From the NCBI RefSeq assembly GCF_003326795.1, contig NZ_JPWI01000005.1, positions 124,001-188,000 on the forward strand: a DNA stretch of 64,000 nucleotides, read 5' to 3'. Below the pieces are notes generated by a model, which saw nothing but the letters and a program-made list of their open reading frames with translations, was not told where the DNA came from and did not search any database. The stretch comes from Thalassospira profundimaris (GTDB lineage: Bacteria > Pseudomonadota > Alphaproteobacteria > Rhodospirillales > Thalassospiraceae). The translations under genes and the position numbers were made by a program. Shown here one piece after another: positions 53,147-62,092 of this stretch; position 1 is the stretch's first letter, and every line of letters begins with the position of its first letter.

Positions 53147-53986
53147 ATGAAGTTTCTCCGCTACGGACCGATTGGGGGCGAAAAGCCCGGATGCCTCGAT
53201 CAGGAAGGAAACATCCGCGACCTTGGCGCTCTGATTGCCGACTTTACGCCTGAAACCGTGACCTGCGAACAACTGGCAGCCTTGGCTGACCATGATCTGT
53301 CAGATTTGCCGATTGTTGATCCCGGCACACGCATCGGACCGTGCGTGGGGGCAGCGCGTAACTTTTATGCAGTCGGCTTGAACTATGCACGTCATGCTCG
53401 CGAAACCAACAATCCCGAACCCAGAGAACCGGTGCTGTTTTCAAAATCCACATCATGCATTTGTGGGCCAAACGATCCCATTATCTTGCCGCGGGGCTCT
53501 GTCAAAACAGACTGGGAAGTCGAACTTGGCATCATTATCGGCCGCCCGTGCAGCTATGTCAGCAAGGACGAGGCACTCGATTATGTTGCAGGTTTTTGTA
53601 CGATCAACGATGTCAGCGAACGCGCCTATCAGATCGAGCGCGGTGGACAATGGATCAAGGGAAAATCAGCGCCGAATTTCGGTCCGATCGGTCCGTGGCT
53701 GGTAACAACTGACGAGGCAGGCGACCCTCAAAACCTGACCTTGAAGCTTTCTGTCAACGGCGAGACTGTGCAAAACAGCTCGACCGCCGACATGATTTTC
53801 CCGGTGGCAGAAATCATATCCTATATGTCTGGCTTCATGCGCCTTATGCCGGGCGATATTATCGCAACCGGCACGCCGGAAGGTGTGGGAATGGGCCTGA
53901 CGCCACAGCGTTTCCTGCGGGCTGGTGATGTCGTTGAACTCTCGGTCGAAGGACTCGGATCCCAGCGCCAGACCGTTATCAGCTAG
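53147..53986 (+). CDS. Fumarylacetoacetate hydrolase family protein
   Basis: A 279-residue protein. The FAH metal-site residues appear in WEVELGIIIGRPC (the E-x-E ligands), GFCTINDVSERAYQIERGGQW, and the C-terminal MPGDIIATGTPEGVGMG. The family hydrolyses or hydrates acylpyruvate-like 2-oxoacids, or decarboxylates oxaloacetate. It is the last gene of the cassette, 41 bases after the GMC gene with AAAAGGA before its ATG. A perfect hairpin follows at 54039. Confidence 0.9.
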   Translation: MKFLRYGPIGGEKPGCLDQEGNIRDLGALIADFTPETVTCEQLAALADHDLSDLPIVDPGTRIGPCVGAARNFYAVGLNYARHARETNNPEPREPVLFSKSTSCICGPNDPIILPRGSVKTDWEVELGIIIGRPCSYVSKDEALDYVAGFCTINDVSERAYQIERGGQWIKGKSAPNFGPIGPWLVTTDEAGDPQNLTLKLSVNGETVQNSSTADMIFPVAEIISYMSGFMRLMPGDIIATGTPEGVGMGLTPQRFLRAGDVVELSVEGLGSQRQTVIS

Positions 53987-54038
53987 GCTGTGCGCAGAAA
54001 GCCCAAGTCGGGCCTTCCAAGCATTGGCAATCTTGTTT

Positions 54039-54065
54039 CGCTGGACTGACTTGTTCAGTCCAGCG
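54039..54065. terminator. Perfect 11-bp hairpin at the end of the catabolic cassette
   Basis: CGCTGGACTGA (54039-54049) pairs perfectly with TCAGTCCAGCG (54055-54065) around a five-base loop. Its place after the last gene of the cassette suggests a transcript end, though it lacks a T run. Confidence 0.55.
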
Positions 54066-54220
54066 GGATTTCTTGAAGTGGTGCCAGCCGATCCCGTCTA
54101 AATCCGGCATCTCTGACAATCGCCTGTTCAGCCGAATGCTTGTAGGACACAGCATCATGGTGCAAAGTCGCGCAATATGTCAGCGCAGTATTGTAATTCG
54201 CGCTTTGGAGTTGTGTGGCG

Positions 54221-54682
54221 ATGGCCGAACTGGACCAGATTGATCTGAAAATCCTGCGCCAGTTGCAGGAAAATGCAGATATCCCCAACACGGAACTGGC
54301 CGAAAAGATCGGCCTTTCCCCCTCGGCTGCTTTGCGCCGCGTCGCCAAGCTGCGCGAAAACGGGGTGATCCGTAAAACCGTGGCTGTGGTCGATCCGGCC
54401 CATATCGGGCGTCCCCTGACCGCGGTGATCAATCTTGAATTTCACCGGCACGGGAACCACTACCGCAAGGACTTCATCACCAAGGTCAAAAGCCTTGCCG
54501 CTGTCCAGCAATGCTATCTGGTCACCGGCGAAGTCACGGGCGTTCTGGTTTTGCATATGCGCGACATGGCCGAATATACAGCACTCTGTGAAACGCTTTT
54601 TGACTCTGATGACAATATCGTCTGGTATCGCACCTATATCGTCACCGAAACGCTCAAGGATGATGTTACCATCGCGCCTTGA
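54221..54682 (+). CDS. Lrp/AsnC-family transcriptional regulator
   Basis: A 153-residue protein: N-terminal HTH (LDQIDLKILRQLQENADIPN, then TELAEKIGLSPSAALRRVAKL) and C-terminal RAM/Lrp effector domain (VQQCYLVTGEVTGVLVLHMRDM). Members respond to amino acids. The ATG at 54221 follows GGAG. It lies downstream of the FAH gene after a hairpin, so it is probably a separate unit. Whether it regulates the cassette is open. Confidence 0.9.
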   Translation: MAELDQIDLKILRQLQENADIPNTELAEKIGLSPSAALRRVAKLRENGVIRKTVAVVDPAHIGRPLTAVINLEFHRHGNHYRKDFITKVKSLAAVQQCYLVTGEVTGVLVLHMRDMAEYTALCETLFDSDDNIVWYRTYIVTETLKDDVTIAP

Positions 54683-54729
54683 TCAAAATCATGGACGTGC
54701 GGCGATCAAGTGGCTACTGCTTGGGGATC

Positions 54730-55131
54730 ATGAAAAACCTTTTGCGCATCATCATAACCTTATCCCTGCTGGTTTTCACCAGCAGTGCGGTTTTGCGCGT
54801 TGGGGATATGGCGGTGGCAATGACCGGGAATATGACCGGGGCTGCGGCTTCCTTTGATATCGCCTTTGTGGCCCCGGACACTCTTGATCCGCGACATGAC
54901 ACCCGGAATGAAAAAGGGATGCGCGCCGCAAATGAGTGCACCGATTGTAGCAACATGTCAGGGGCGATTGCATCCTGCCAGTTTCTGTGCGCGATTGTTG
55001 TGATGCCTCATACGGTCGGGGTGGACGCGATTGTGCTGCCTGCGAGCACACGGGTGATTTTGCCTGCCCTTGATAGCGCGACCGGCCTGTCGCATGTGCC
55101 CGACCCGTCGCCTCCCAGATATCTTTCCTGA
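54730..55131 (+). CDS. Small exported Cys-containing protein next to a copper cassette
   Basis: A 133-residue protein with a signal peptide (RIIITLSLLVFTSSAVL) and a central cysteine cluster, CTDCSNMSGAIASCQFLC, four cysteines within 19 residues. I do not recognise a named family. Similar small Cys/Met-containing exported proteins often accompany multicopper oxidases, as here, so metal binding is a reasonable inference. GGGG precedes the ATG. The multicopper oxidase starts 108 bases downstream. Confidence 0.65.
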   Translation: MKNLLRIIITLSLLVFTSSAVLRVGDMAVAMTGNMTGAAASFDIAFVAPDTLDPRHDTRNEKGMRAANECTDCSNMSGAIASCQFLCAIVVMPHTVGVDAIVLPASTRVILPALDSATGLSHVPDPSPPRYLS

Positions 55132-55239
55132 TTTTACCTGCCTGCCCTGACGGGCAGCAGGCGTAATTTGGTGCCGTATACTGCCCCGGAACATGGGCGG
55201 ATCGGCAGTCAATAAATCTGATTTTGGAAAGATTGTCTG

Positions 55240-56787
55240 ATGACTTTCAAATCTTCCTTCTCTGCCACCCGGCGGGATTTCCTGTTGGGCGGGGCGGCGA
55301 CCCTTGGGGTTGTTGCGGCCGGTGGTCTGTCCATGGCATCCGTGATTGGCCGTGCGGGCGCATCTGAAAATGCGGGTGGGGCGGTCAATATGCTGCTGCG
55401 TCCCGGTGCCGCACAGGCAAGCCTTGTGCCCGACCCGGCCTACCAGACCGCTGTCTGGGCCTATAACGGCATCGTGCCCGGTCCGGAAATCCGTGTGCGT
55501 CAGGGGCAGCGCCTTCATGCCCGGCTGGAAAATGCCCTTGCGCAAGAAACCACCATTCACTGGCACGGGATCAGGGTTCCCAACGCCATGGATGGTGTGC
55601 CCGGCCTGACACAAGCCGCCGTCAAACCCGGCGACAGCTTTGACTATGTTTTCGATCTGCCTGATGCGGGCACCTATTGGTATCACCCGCATGCCAACAC
55701 GACCGAACAGCTTGGCCGTGGTCTTTACGGTGCCCTGATCGTCGAGGAGGCCGACCCGCTGCCCGTGGATCGGGAACTTGTCTGGATGCTGGATGACTGG
55801 CGACTGACCGAAAGCGCTGCAATCGATGACGGTTTTAATGCCATGCATGATGTCGGTCATGCCGGGCGGATCGGCAATGTGGTGACCGTCAATGGTGTGG
55901 CGCCAATGGGCACGTTCGGAGATGTGCCGGTACGACCGGGAGAACGCATCCGTCTGCGTCTGTTGAATGCGGCAAATGGCCGTATCTTTGCGCTGGATTT
56001 TGATGAACTGGCCCCGATGGTGATTGCCATGGATGGCCATCCAGTGACCCCGCATCGCAACGAGACGCCGTTGCTGTTGCTGGGACCGGGCATGCGGTTT
56101 GATCTGGTGATCGATATTCCGGTTTCGGGCAAGCCATCCTTTGCGGTCACGGACCGTTTTTATGAAGGGATGGAAAACGCGATCGCCCGTCTTGTGCCTT
56201 CCGGTACGCCACTGCGCGATCACGCCCCGGACGGGGATCTGGCGCTTAAGCCCAATTCCTTGCCCGAATCCGATCTTGGTCAGGCCGTCAAACATGACCT
56301 GATCTATAGTGGCGGCATGATGGGCGATATGATCCTGAGCCAAATGATCAGATCCGGTCACATCACCCCGGAAAAACTCAGTGCGATGGGCATGGAGTCT
56401 GCTGCCGGGTCCGGCATGGGCGGCATGGCCAACATGATGCGTTCGATGTTCGGGGCGGGCAATATCTGGGCGGTGAACGGGCGCGATCCCGACCGCGATG
56501 GCAACGGACCGCTTGTGACGCTCACGCGCGGTCAGACCTGCCATCTTACCCTGATGAATGCAACTGCATGGCTTCATCCGATCCACTTGCATGGTCATGC
56601 CTTCCGGCTGCTTGCGCGCAATGACGCGCCGGTACGCCATCAGCCATGGCTTGATACCGTGCTGATCGAACCGGGCGACCGGGTCGAGATTGCCTTTGTC
56701 GCCGATAATCCCGGTGACTGGCTGATCCATTGTCACATTCTCGAACACAAGGTCGGTGGCATGTCCGGTGTCATCCGCGTTCTTTGA
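55240..56787 (+). CDS. Multicopper oxidase, Tat-exported
   Basis: A 515-residue enzyme with a twin-arginine signal (TRRDFLLGG at about 10-18). The four copper-binding blocks are present: HWHGIRVPNAMDGVPG, YWYHPHANTTEQ, HPIHLHGHAFRLL and HCHILEHKVGGM, the last giving the type 1 copper Cys, His and axial Met. A Met-rich loop (SGMGGMANMMRSMFG, about 388-402) resembles the cuprous-oxidase insert of CueO/CopA-type enzymes. Periplasmic Cu(I) oxidation for copper tolerance is the likely role; laccase-like activity is the alternative. Confidence 0.9.
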   Translation: MTFKSSFSATRRDFLLGGAATLGVVAAGGLSMASVIGRAGASENAGGAVNMLLRPGAAQASLVPDPAYQTAVWAYNGIVPGPEIRVRQGQRLHARLENALAQETTIHWHGIRVPNAMDGVPGLTQAAVKPGDSFDYVFDLPDAGTYWYHPHANTTEQLGRGLYGALIVEEADPLPVDRELVWMLDDWRLTESAAIDDGFNAMHDVGHAGRIGNVVTVNGVAPMGTFGDVPVRPGERIRLRLLNAANGRIFALDFDELAPMVIAMDGHPVTPHRNETPLLLLGPGMRFDLVIDIPVSGKPSFAVTDRFYEGMENAIARLVPSGTPLRDHAPDGDLALKPNSLPESDLGQAVKHDLIYSGGMMGDMILSQMIRSGHITPEKLSAMGMESAAGSGMGGMANMMRSMFGAGNIWAVNGRDPDRDGNGPLVTLTRGQTCHLTLMNATAWLHPIHLHGHAFRLLARNDAPVRHQPWLDTVLIEPGDRVEIAFVADNPGDWLIHCHILEHKVGGMSGVIRVL

Positions 56788-56808
56788 TCATCTCCGAGGA
56801 GAGATAAA

Positions 56809-57276
56809 ATGCAGAAATCTATGAAAAATCACATGGTCCGCACGCTTGGTGCATTCGCCGTAGCACTCGCAAGTGCGGTGGCCCTGCCATCCTTTTCCGC
56901 CCATGCAGAAGGCATCGAGGCCAGAATTATCAAGAACCCCAATTGCGGCTGTTGCACCATGCATGGCGAATATCTTCGCGAACATGGCTTTGATGTCACG
57001 ATCACCAACGATGAAAATGTCTATGACATGGCGACCATGATCGGCATCCCCGAAGACATGCAGGGCTGTCATCTGACCATGATTGATGGCTATGCCGTAA
57101 GCGGCCATGTTCCGGTGGAATCCATTTTGCGGATGCTCGAAGAACGCCCGGCGATTACCGCACTTACCCTGCCGGGCATGCCGATGGGATCGCCTGGCAT
57201 GGGCGGTGCCAAAGAAGCCCCGTTTGAAATTTACAGTCTGAAGAACGGCAAGGCCGAAATCTATGAGCTAAGATAA
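56809..57276 (+). CDS. DUF411 periplasmic metal-binding protein
   Basis: A 155-residue exported protein with a signal peptide ending FSAHAEG. The conserved block IKNPNCGCCTMHGEYLREHG has the CxCC motif at residues 46-49, followed by GCHLTMIDGYAVSGHVP. DUF411 proteins occur in copper and cation-resistance loci, where they are thought to bind the metal. It starts 21 bases after the multicopper oxidase with AGGAGAG before the ATG, so the two are co-transcribed. The C-terminus is Gly/Met-rich (PGMPMGSPGMGG). Confidence 0.88.
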   Translation: MQKSMKNHMVRTLGAFAVALASAVALPSFSAHAEGIEARIIKNPNCGCCTMHGEYLREHGFDVTITNDENVYDMATMIGIPEDMQGCHLTMIDGYAVSGHVPVESILRMLEERPAITALTLPGMPMGSPGMGGAKEAPFEIYSLKNGKAEIYELR

Positions 57277-57581
57277 CGTCCTGAACGATGCAGGGCCGGG
57301 AAAGCATAGCGAACCCGGCCTTGCCAAATTGTGACAAATACCCGCCACCCCCTTGCGAATTTCGGGTATTAGGCACACACTCTTAATCACAGGTTATGCA
57401 AAGGGCATGGGCTATGTCATCTTTGGGTGGCGGTCGGTGATGACTGTCCGAAAGTGGTAAGCATCAAAGCTTGGAAAATTGTTGCAGTGCGATAGTATCC
57501 TTCCAAGGACCATGTCTGGGCACAGCAAAAAGATCGTTGCCCGGTCCGGGGAAACGTAATCAGGAATAATCGGAGGGTTTC
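57277..57581. other. Intergenic region before phaA
   Basis: About 300 bases. It begins with a hairpin, GCAGGGCCGGG (57290-57300) with CCCGGCCTTGC (57314-57324), that probably ends the copper operon. It then carries a TGC-rich site at 57482 shared with the phaB upstream region. No gene is seen. Confidence 0.6.
57482..57492. promoter_or_regulatory. Candidate PhaR-type site upstream of phaA
   Basis: TTGCAGTGCGA, 89 bases before phaA, matches TTGCACTGCGA upstream of phaB at 10 of 11 positions. Confidence 0.4.
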
Positions 57582-58754
57582 ATGACCGACGTCGTAATTG
57601 TGGGTGCAGCACGTACACCAATCGGCGCATTCAGTGGCACGCTGGCGGGGACGCCGGCGCATGATCTGGGTGCTGTTGCCATTAAGGCTGCACTGGAACG
57701 CGCAGGCGTTGAAGGGGACGCGGTTGACGAAGTCATCCTGGGTCAGGTTCTTACAGGTGGTCAGGGGCAGAACCCCGCCCGTCAGGCAGCCATCGGTGCC
57801 GGAATTTCCGACCGCGCCACGGCTTTCCTGATCAATCAGGTTTGCGGATCGGGCCTGCGCACGGTCGCACTTGCCGCCCAGCAGATCATGACAGGGGATG
57901 CCAATATCGTTGTCGCCGGTGGTCAGGAAAACATGTCGCTTTCGACCCATGTCGCGCATCTGCGTGCCGGTCACAAAATGGGCGATGTCAAATTCATCGA
58001 CAGCATGATCAAGGACGGTCTGTGGTGTGCCTTTAACGGCTATCACATGGGCAACACGGCCGAAAATATTGCTGCCAAGTGGGGTATCTCCCGCGAGGAA
58101 CAGGATGAATTCGCCACTGCTTCCCAGAACAAGGCCGAAGCCGCCCAGAAATCCGGTCGCTTCAACGACGAAATCGCGGCTGTCACCATTGCCAGCCGCA
58201 AGGGCGATATCGTCTTTGATGCTGATGAATATCTGCGTCACGGTGCCTCGCTCGAAGGCATGGCAAAACTCCGCCCGGCCTTTGACAAGGAAGGCACGGT
58301 AACTGCTGGCAACGCATCGGGCATCAATGACGGGGCTGCTGCCCTTGTCGTCATGTCGGCAGCCGAAGCCGCCAAGCGTGGCCTGACCCCGCTTGCGACG
58401 ATCAAAAGCTGGGCAACGGTCGGTGTCGATCCGGCAATCATGGGCTCGGGTCCGATTCCGGCGTCGAAAAAGGCGCTTGAGAAAGCTGGCTGGTCGGCAG
58501 CCGATCTTGATCTGATCGAAGCCAACGAAGCCTTTGCCGCCCAGGCAATTGCCGTCAACCGCGACATGGGCTGGGATACCAGCAAGGTCAACGTTAATGG
58601 CGGCGCGATTGCGCTGGGCCATCCGATCGGTGCATCGGGCGCACGCGTCTTCACCACGCTGCTTTATGAAATGCAGAAACGCGATGCGAAAAAAGGTCTC
58701 GCGACGCTCTGCATCGGTGGCGGTATGGGGGTTGCATTGTGCGTCGAGCGCTAA
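57582..58754 (+). CDS. phaA: Acetyl-CoA acetyltransferase (beta-ketothiolase)
   Basis: A 390-residue thiolase: [13 protein letters not shown] at the N-terminus, nucleophile Cys88 in [38 protein letters not shown] with the catalytic His and a second Cys in [11 protein letters not shown]. It condenses two acetyl-CoA to acetoacetyl-CoA, the first step to poly-3-hydroxybutyrate. Pairing with the reductase gene downstream identifies it as PhaA. A GGAGGG ribosome site precedes the ATG. The 251-base gap to phaB suggests a separate promoter for the second gene. Confidence 0.95.
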   Translation: MTDVVIVGAARTPIGAFSGTLAGTPAHDLGAVAIKAALERAGVEGDAVDEVILGQVLTGGQGQNPARQAAIGAGISDRATAFLINQVCGSGLRTVALAAQQIMTGDANIVVAGGQENMSLSTHVAHLRAGHKMGDVKFIDSMIKDGLWCAFNGYHMGNTAENIAAKWGISREEQDEFATASQNKAEAAQKSGRFNDEIAAVTIASRKGDIVFDADEYLRHGASLEGMAKLRPAFDKEGTVTAGNASGINDGAAALVVMSAAEAAKRGLTPLATIKSWATVGVDPAIMGSGPIPASKKALEKAGWSAADLDLIEANEAFAAQAIAVNRDMGWDTSKVNVNGGAIALGHPIGASGARVFTTLLYEMQKRDAKKGLATLCIGGGMGVALCVER

Positions 58755-58836
58755 TGCAAGCTTCTGACTGAATTTTCTACTGCGCGGGGCATCCACTTGA
58801 ATGGGGAAGGCCCCGTTTGCATATGCGCAGGTCATT

Positions 58837-58847
58837 TTGCACTGCGA
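58837..58847. promoter_or_regulatory. Candidate PhaR-type site upstream of phaB
   Basis: TTGCACTGCGA lies 159 bases before phaB in an otherwise AT-rich intergenic region, matching the phaA site at 10 of 11 positions. Confidence 0.4.
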
Positions 58848-59005
58848 CGAAAGACTAAAACAACTGGCTGATTTAGATCATGGAGAAGTAATAAAATTAC
58901 ATATATAAGGTCATTTATGGATTAAAGTTACGTGCGTCGTAGAAGGGCAAACTACGGACCTCGTTATGAAGACAGGCTTGATGAACGAAGTTTAGGGAGG
59001 CGACC

Positions 59006-59728
59006 ATGACAAAAACAGCACTGGTAACCGGTGGAACACGCGGAATTGGCAAGGCAATCAGCCTGTCGCTCAAGGATGCGGGTTATACCGTTGTTGCGAA
59101 CTATGCTGGCAACGAGGAGGCCGCAAAGGTCTTTACCGAAGAAACCGGTATTGCGGCTTATAAATGGAGTGTCGCGGACCCCGATGGCTGTGCGGCTGGC
59201 ATCGCCAGGGTCGAAGCCGAAGTCGGCCCGATTGATATCCTGATCAATAATGCCGGCATCACCCGCGACGGTTTCATGCATAAAATGGAAACCGAACAAT
59301 GGGCGGCGGTGATCGACACCAATCTCAGCTCGCTGTTCTACATGACCAAGCCGGTTCTGGAAGGCATGCGGGCGCGTGGCTTTGGCCGGGTGATCAATAT
59401 TTCCTCGATCAACGGTCAGGCCGGTCAACTGGGTCAGACCAACTATTCGGCGGCCAAGGCCGGTGTGCACGGCTTTACCAAGGCGCTCGCCCAGGAAGTC
59501 GCGCGCAAGGGCATCACGGTCAATACCATCGCGCCGGGCTATATCAATACCGACATGGTCGCAGCGGTGCCCGAAAAGGTTCTTGAAAGCATCATCGCCA
59601 AAATCCCGGTCGGACGACTGGGCGAGGCCGATGAAATCGCACAAGCCATTCTGTATCTGTGCGGCCCCAATTCCGGCTTCATTACCGGCTCCTGCCTGTC
59701 GATCAATGGCGGACAGCATATGTTCTGA
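59006..59728 (+). CDS. phaB: Acetoacetyl-CoA reductase
   Basis: A 240-residue short-chain dehydrogenase: TGGTRGIGKAIS cofactor loop, NNAGITRDGFMHKM, INISSINGQAGQLGQTNYSAAKAG with the catalytic Ser and YxxxK, and SINGGQHMF, the PhaB-type C-terminus. It reduces acetoacetyl-CoA to (R)-3-hydroxybutyryl-CoA with NADPH, the monomer for PHA synthase. TAGGGAGGCG precedes the ATG. A strong terminator follows. Confidence 0.96.
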   Translation: MTKTALVTGGTRGIGKAISLSLKDAGYTVVANYAGNEEAAKVFTEETGIAAYKWSVADPDGCAAGIARVEAEVGPIDILINNAGITRDGFMHKMETEQWAAVIDTNLSSLFYMTKPVLEGMRARGFGRVINISSINGQAGQLGQTNYSAAKAGVHGFTKALAQEVARKGITVNTIAPGYINTDMVAAVPEKVLESIIAKIPVGRLGEADEIAQAILYLCGPNSGFITGSCLSINGGQHMF

Positions 59729-59750
59729 ACGGTTTTCCGATCACCGGTCA

Positions 59751-59786
59751 AAAACGCCCCGCAGCATCTGCGGGGCGTTTTCTTTT
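59751..59786 (+). terminator. Intrinsic terminator after phaB
   Basis: AAAACGCCCCGCA (59751-59763) pairs perfectly with TGCGGGGCGTTTT (59769-59781) around a five-base loop, followed by CTTTT. The symmetry allows it to serve the convergent gene too. Confidence 0.92.
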
Positions 59787-59818
59787 AGGCATCAAGGCCG
59801 GAAAATTCCGCGACGGGT

Positions 59819-60412
59819 TTATGCGCCCAGCACATCCTTGGTCGAGACGATCTTGGCAAAGGTATCGGCAAGCATTGTCAGTTCATGACGATGAAGGTCT
59901 GCTGCCAGAACGGTCTTGCCGCTGATCGCATCGGGAAGGTCGCGGGTGGCGGTGGCGTCTGATACCACCGTAACCGCATATCCCTTTTCGTCGGCCACCC
60001 GGGCCGTGGTCGAGACACAGACATGGGTCATGAAGCCCGTGATCACCACCTGCTTGAAACCGCCATCCTGAAGCAACGCATCAAGTTCGGTGCCGCCAAA
60101 CGAGCTTGGCACCGATTTGGTCAGGATGGTTTCGCCGTCTTGCGGGGCAACTTCGGGCATGATCGCGGCATAAGGCCCGCTTGGATCAAACAGACCGGTG
60201 GCATGATGCTGAACGTGAATGACGGTGCCACCCCGAGCACGCCAATGGGCCAAAATTTCCTGAATATTGGCAAGGGCCCCGGCAAGTCCCGAAAGCTTCA
60301 ATTTGCCATCGCGATATTCTTCCTGGGCATCAATCACGATCAGGGCGGGATCCTTCGGTGATCCGGTCGGAAGCTGCGCACCGGCAATGTCAAAAATTGA
60401 TTGGGCTGTCAT
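59819..60412 (-). CDS. Isochorismatase-family cysteine hydrolase
   Basis: A 197-residue protein. The catalytic triad of the family is visible: Asp in ALIVIDAQEEY, Lys in TKSVPSSFGG and Cys in GFMTHVCVSTTAR. Such enzymes hydrolyse isochorismate, nicotinamide or other amides; the substrate is unknown. It is divergent from a LysR regulator 125 bases away, its probable controller. Confidence 0.88.
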   Translation of the reverse strand: MTAQSIFDIAGAQLPTGSPKDPALIVIDAQEEYRDGKLKLSGLAGALANIQEILAHWRARGGTVIHVQHHATGLFDPSGPYAAIMPEVAPQDGETILTKSVPSSFGGTELDALLQDGGFKQVVITGFMTHVCVSTTARVADEKGYAVTVVSDATATRDLPDAISGKTVLAADLHRHELTMLADTFAKIVSTKDVLGA

Positions 60413-60537
60413 CGGTCAGATCCTTTGTCAAAAACTGTGATGCCCCATCATGGTCCTGCGAATTTGCATTATCCATCGGCATTAATTCGATTATAATCTG
60501 CAAAAATGCAGGTAATGAGTATTGGCGGGGCCATGTG

Positions 60538-61422
60538 ATGTCACTTGACTGGGAAGGATTGCGGACCTTTGCCCATGTCTGTCAGACCGGGAATATGAGT
60601 GCCGCTGCCCGCGAACTTGGTGTGAACCAGACAACGGTGGCGCGCCGGATCGCCCGGCTTGAAGAATGGGTGGGTTATGCGGTTCTGCACCGCGATGGCC
60701 GTGTGCTTACGCCGACCGCGCGGGCGCAAGGCCTGTTGCAAACCGCCCGGCAGATGCAAGACACCGTCTCGGATTTGCTGAAACGCGAACCCGCCACCGA
60801 AAACGACCCGCAATTGATTGCCGGGATTGTTCGGGTGACCGGGGTTGATGCGATCTTGCAAGATTGCGTCGCCCCGCATATCGCCGATTTGCATCACCGT
60901 TTTCCGGGTATCGCGCTGGAGCTGATTGGTGCAAACCGTAATCTCAGCCTGCCGCAACGTGAAACCGATATTGCGATCCGTCTGGCGCGCCCCGATAGCG
61001 GAGCCTTTCATATCCGCAGGCTCGGCCATCTTGAATATGGCATCTATTGCAATCCGGACGGGTTGCCGTCTGATGGTCTCGATCCGGGTGCATTGCCATG
61101 GATTGACCTTGACGAGTTTTTCTCTGACAAGCCCGAACAGAAATGGCTTGCCGATCATTTCCCGAACCGCATCACACTGGGCTTTGCCAATCGCGGATCG
61201 ATCATGGTGTCAATGATGACCGGTCATGCCTGTTGTGCGTTGCTGCCGAGATGTGTGGGGGACCGGATTGACGGGCTGATCCGTCTTGATGGCTATCACC
61301 CGACCGGTCGCGAGGTCTGGCTTCTTACCCATCAGGACAAACGCCATCTGCCTCATGTGCGCACGGTGGCCGACTGGCTGGGTGGTGTCCTGCTTGACGG
61401 GCAGTTTATTACCCGTTTGTAA
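60538..61422 (+). CDS. LysR-family transcriptional regulator
   Basis: A 294-residue protein with the N-terminal HTH (LRTFAHVCQTGNMSAAAREL, then GVNQTTVARRIARLEEWVG) and a shortened LysR effector domain (about 90-285). The ATG at 60538 begins MSLDWEGLR, typical of the group. It is divergent from the isochorismatase-like gene and so probably controls it. Its stop overlaps the stop of frcK by 14 bases. Confidence 0.88.
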   Translation: MSLDWEGLRTFAHVCQTGNMSAAARELGVNQTTVARRIARLEEWVGYAVLHRDGRVLTPTARAQGLLQTARQMQDTVSDLLKREPATENDPQLIAGIVRVTGVDAILQDCVAPHIADLHHRFPGIALELIGANRNLSLPQRETDIAIRLARPDSGAFHIRRLGHLEYGIYCNPDGLPSDGLDPGALPWIDLDEFFSDKPEQKWLADHFPNRITLGFANRGSIMVSMMTGHACCALLPRCVGDRIDGLIRLDGYHPTGREVWLLTHQDKRHLPHVRTVADWLGGVLLDGQFITRL

Positions 61423-62038
61423 GGGTGATATCGGCTGCTTTGCTTGAGGTGATCACTGTCCGTGCATTGGGAAGATCATTGGTTTCGGCCTTGGTGATGG
61501 CCGCATCCATGTCAAAGCCAAATCCCTGCCAGCGCCCAATCAGGCGTTCGCGCAAGGTGCTTTCCGCCACATCAAGATAGATCGACAGATCAAAAAGCGG
61601 GCCCAGCTGATCCCATGGTGCCTGATCAAGCAAAAGATAATTGCCCTCAACCAGAATGATGCGGTGGTGTTGTGAAATGACCCGTGCCGACCCGCGCGAG
61701 AGTTCCAGTTCCCGATCAAAGACCGGAACATAGATATCTTCATCTTCCTGGTCGCGAAGGGCCAGAAGGACGCGTTTCAATCCCCCGACATCAAAGGTAT
61801 CGGGGGCACCTTTACGCGCCAGAAGTCCCCGATCTTTCAGGATCGCATCGTCGAAATGAAATCCGTCCATCGGCACGACAACAGCACCGGCTTTATCACC
61901 CCCCAGATGGTGATAAAGCCGGTCGGACAAGTGTGACTTGCCCGATGCTGGTGCCCCGATGATGGCAACGAGAATGCGCCGGTCACCGGTTTGCTGAGCG
62001 CGGATTTGTGCCGCGAGTGCGTCGATATCGGGTGTCAT
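61409..62038 (-). CDS. frcK: FrcK-like kinase (P-loop uridine-kinase-like protein)
   Basis: A protein of about 209 residues with Walker A GAPASGKSHLSD, MDGFHFDD and VEGNYLLLDQAPW, typical of the uridine kinase/panK-like P-loop group. In Sinorhizobium the fructose operon frcBCAK ends with such a kinase-like gene, and the gene order here (C, A, K) is the same. Its biochemical role there is not firmly known. The ATG at 62038 is preferred; an in-frame GTG at 62068 is possible. It starts 54 bases after the ATPase gene. Confidence 0.82.
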   Translation of the reverse strand: MTPDIDALAAQIRAQQTGDRRILVAIIGAPASGKSHLSDRLYHHLGGDKAGAVVVPMDGFHFDDAILKDRGLLARKGAPDTFDVGGLKRVLLALRDQEDEDIYVPVFDRELELSRGSARVISQHHRIILVEGNYLLLDQAPWDQLGPLFDLSIYLDVAESTLRERLIGRWQGFGFDMDAAITKAETNDLPNARTVITSSKAADITLTNG

Positions 62039-62092
62039 CCGGGGTTTTGATCTCGGTCTGGTAAACACGTTTGCAGGGAAAAGGCCGCGATA

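Noticed and set aside
54955..56748. Very long minus-strand frame antisense to the multicopper oxidase
   Set aside because: It is the mirror of a GC-rich coding frame. The plus strand carries all four copper motifs and a Tat signal, while the antisense protein is His/Arg/Gln-rich without any family pattern.
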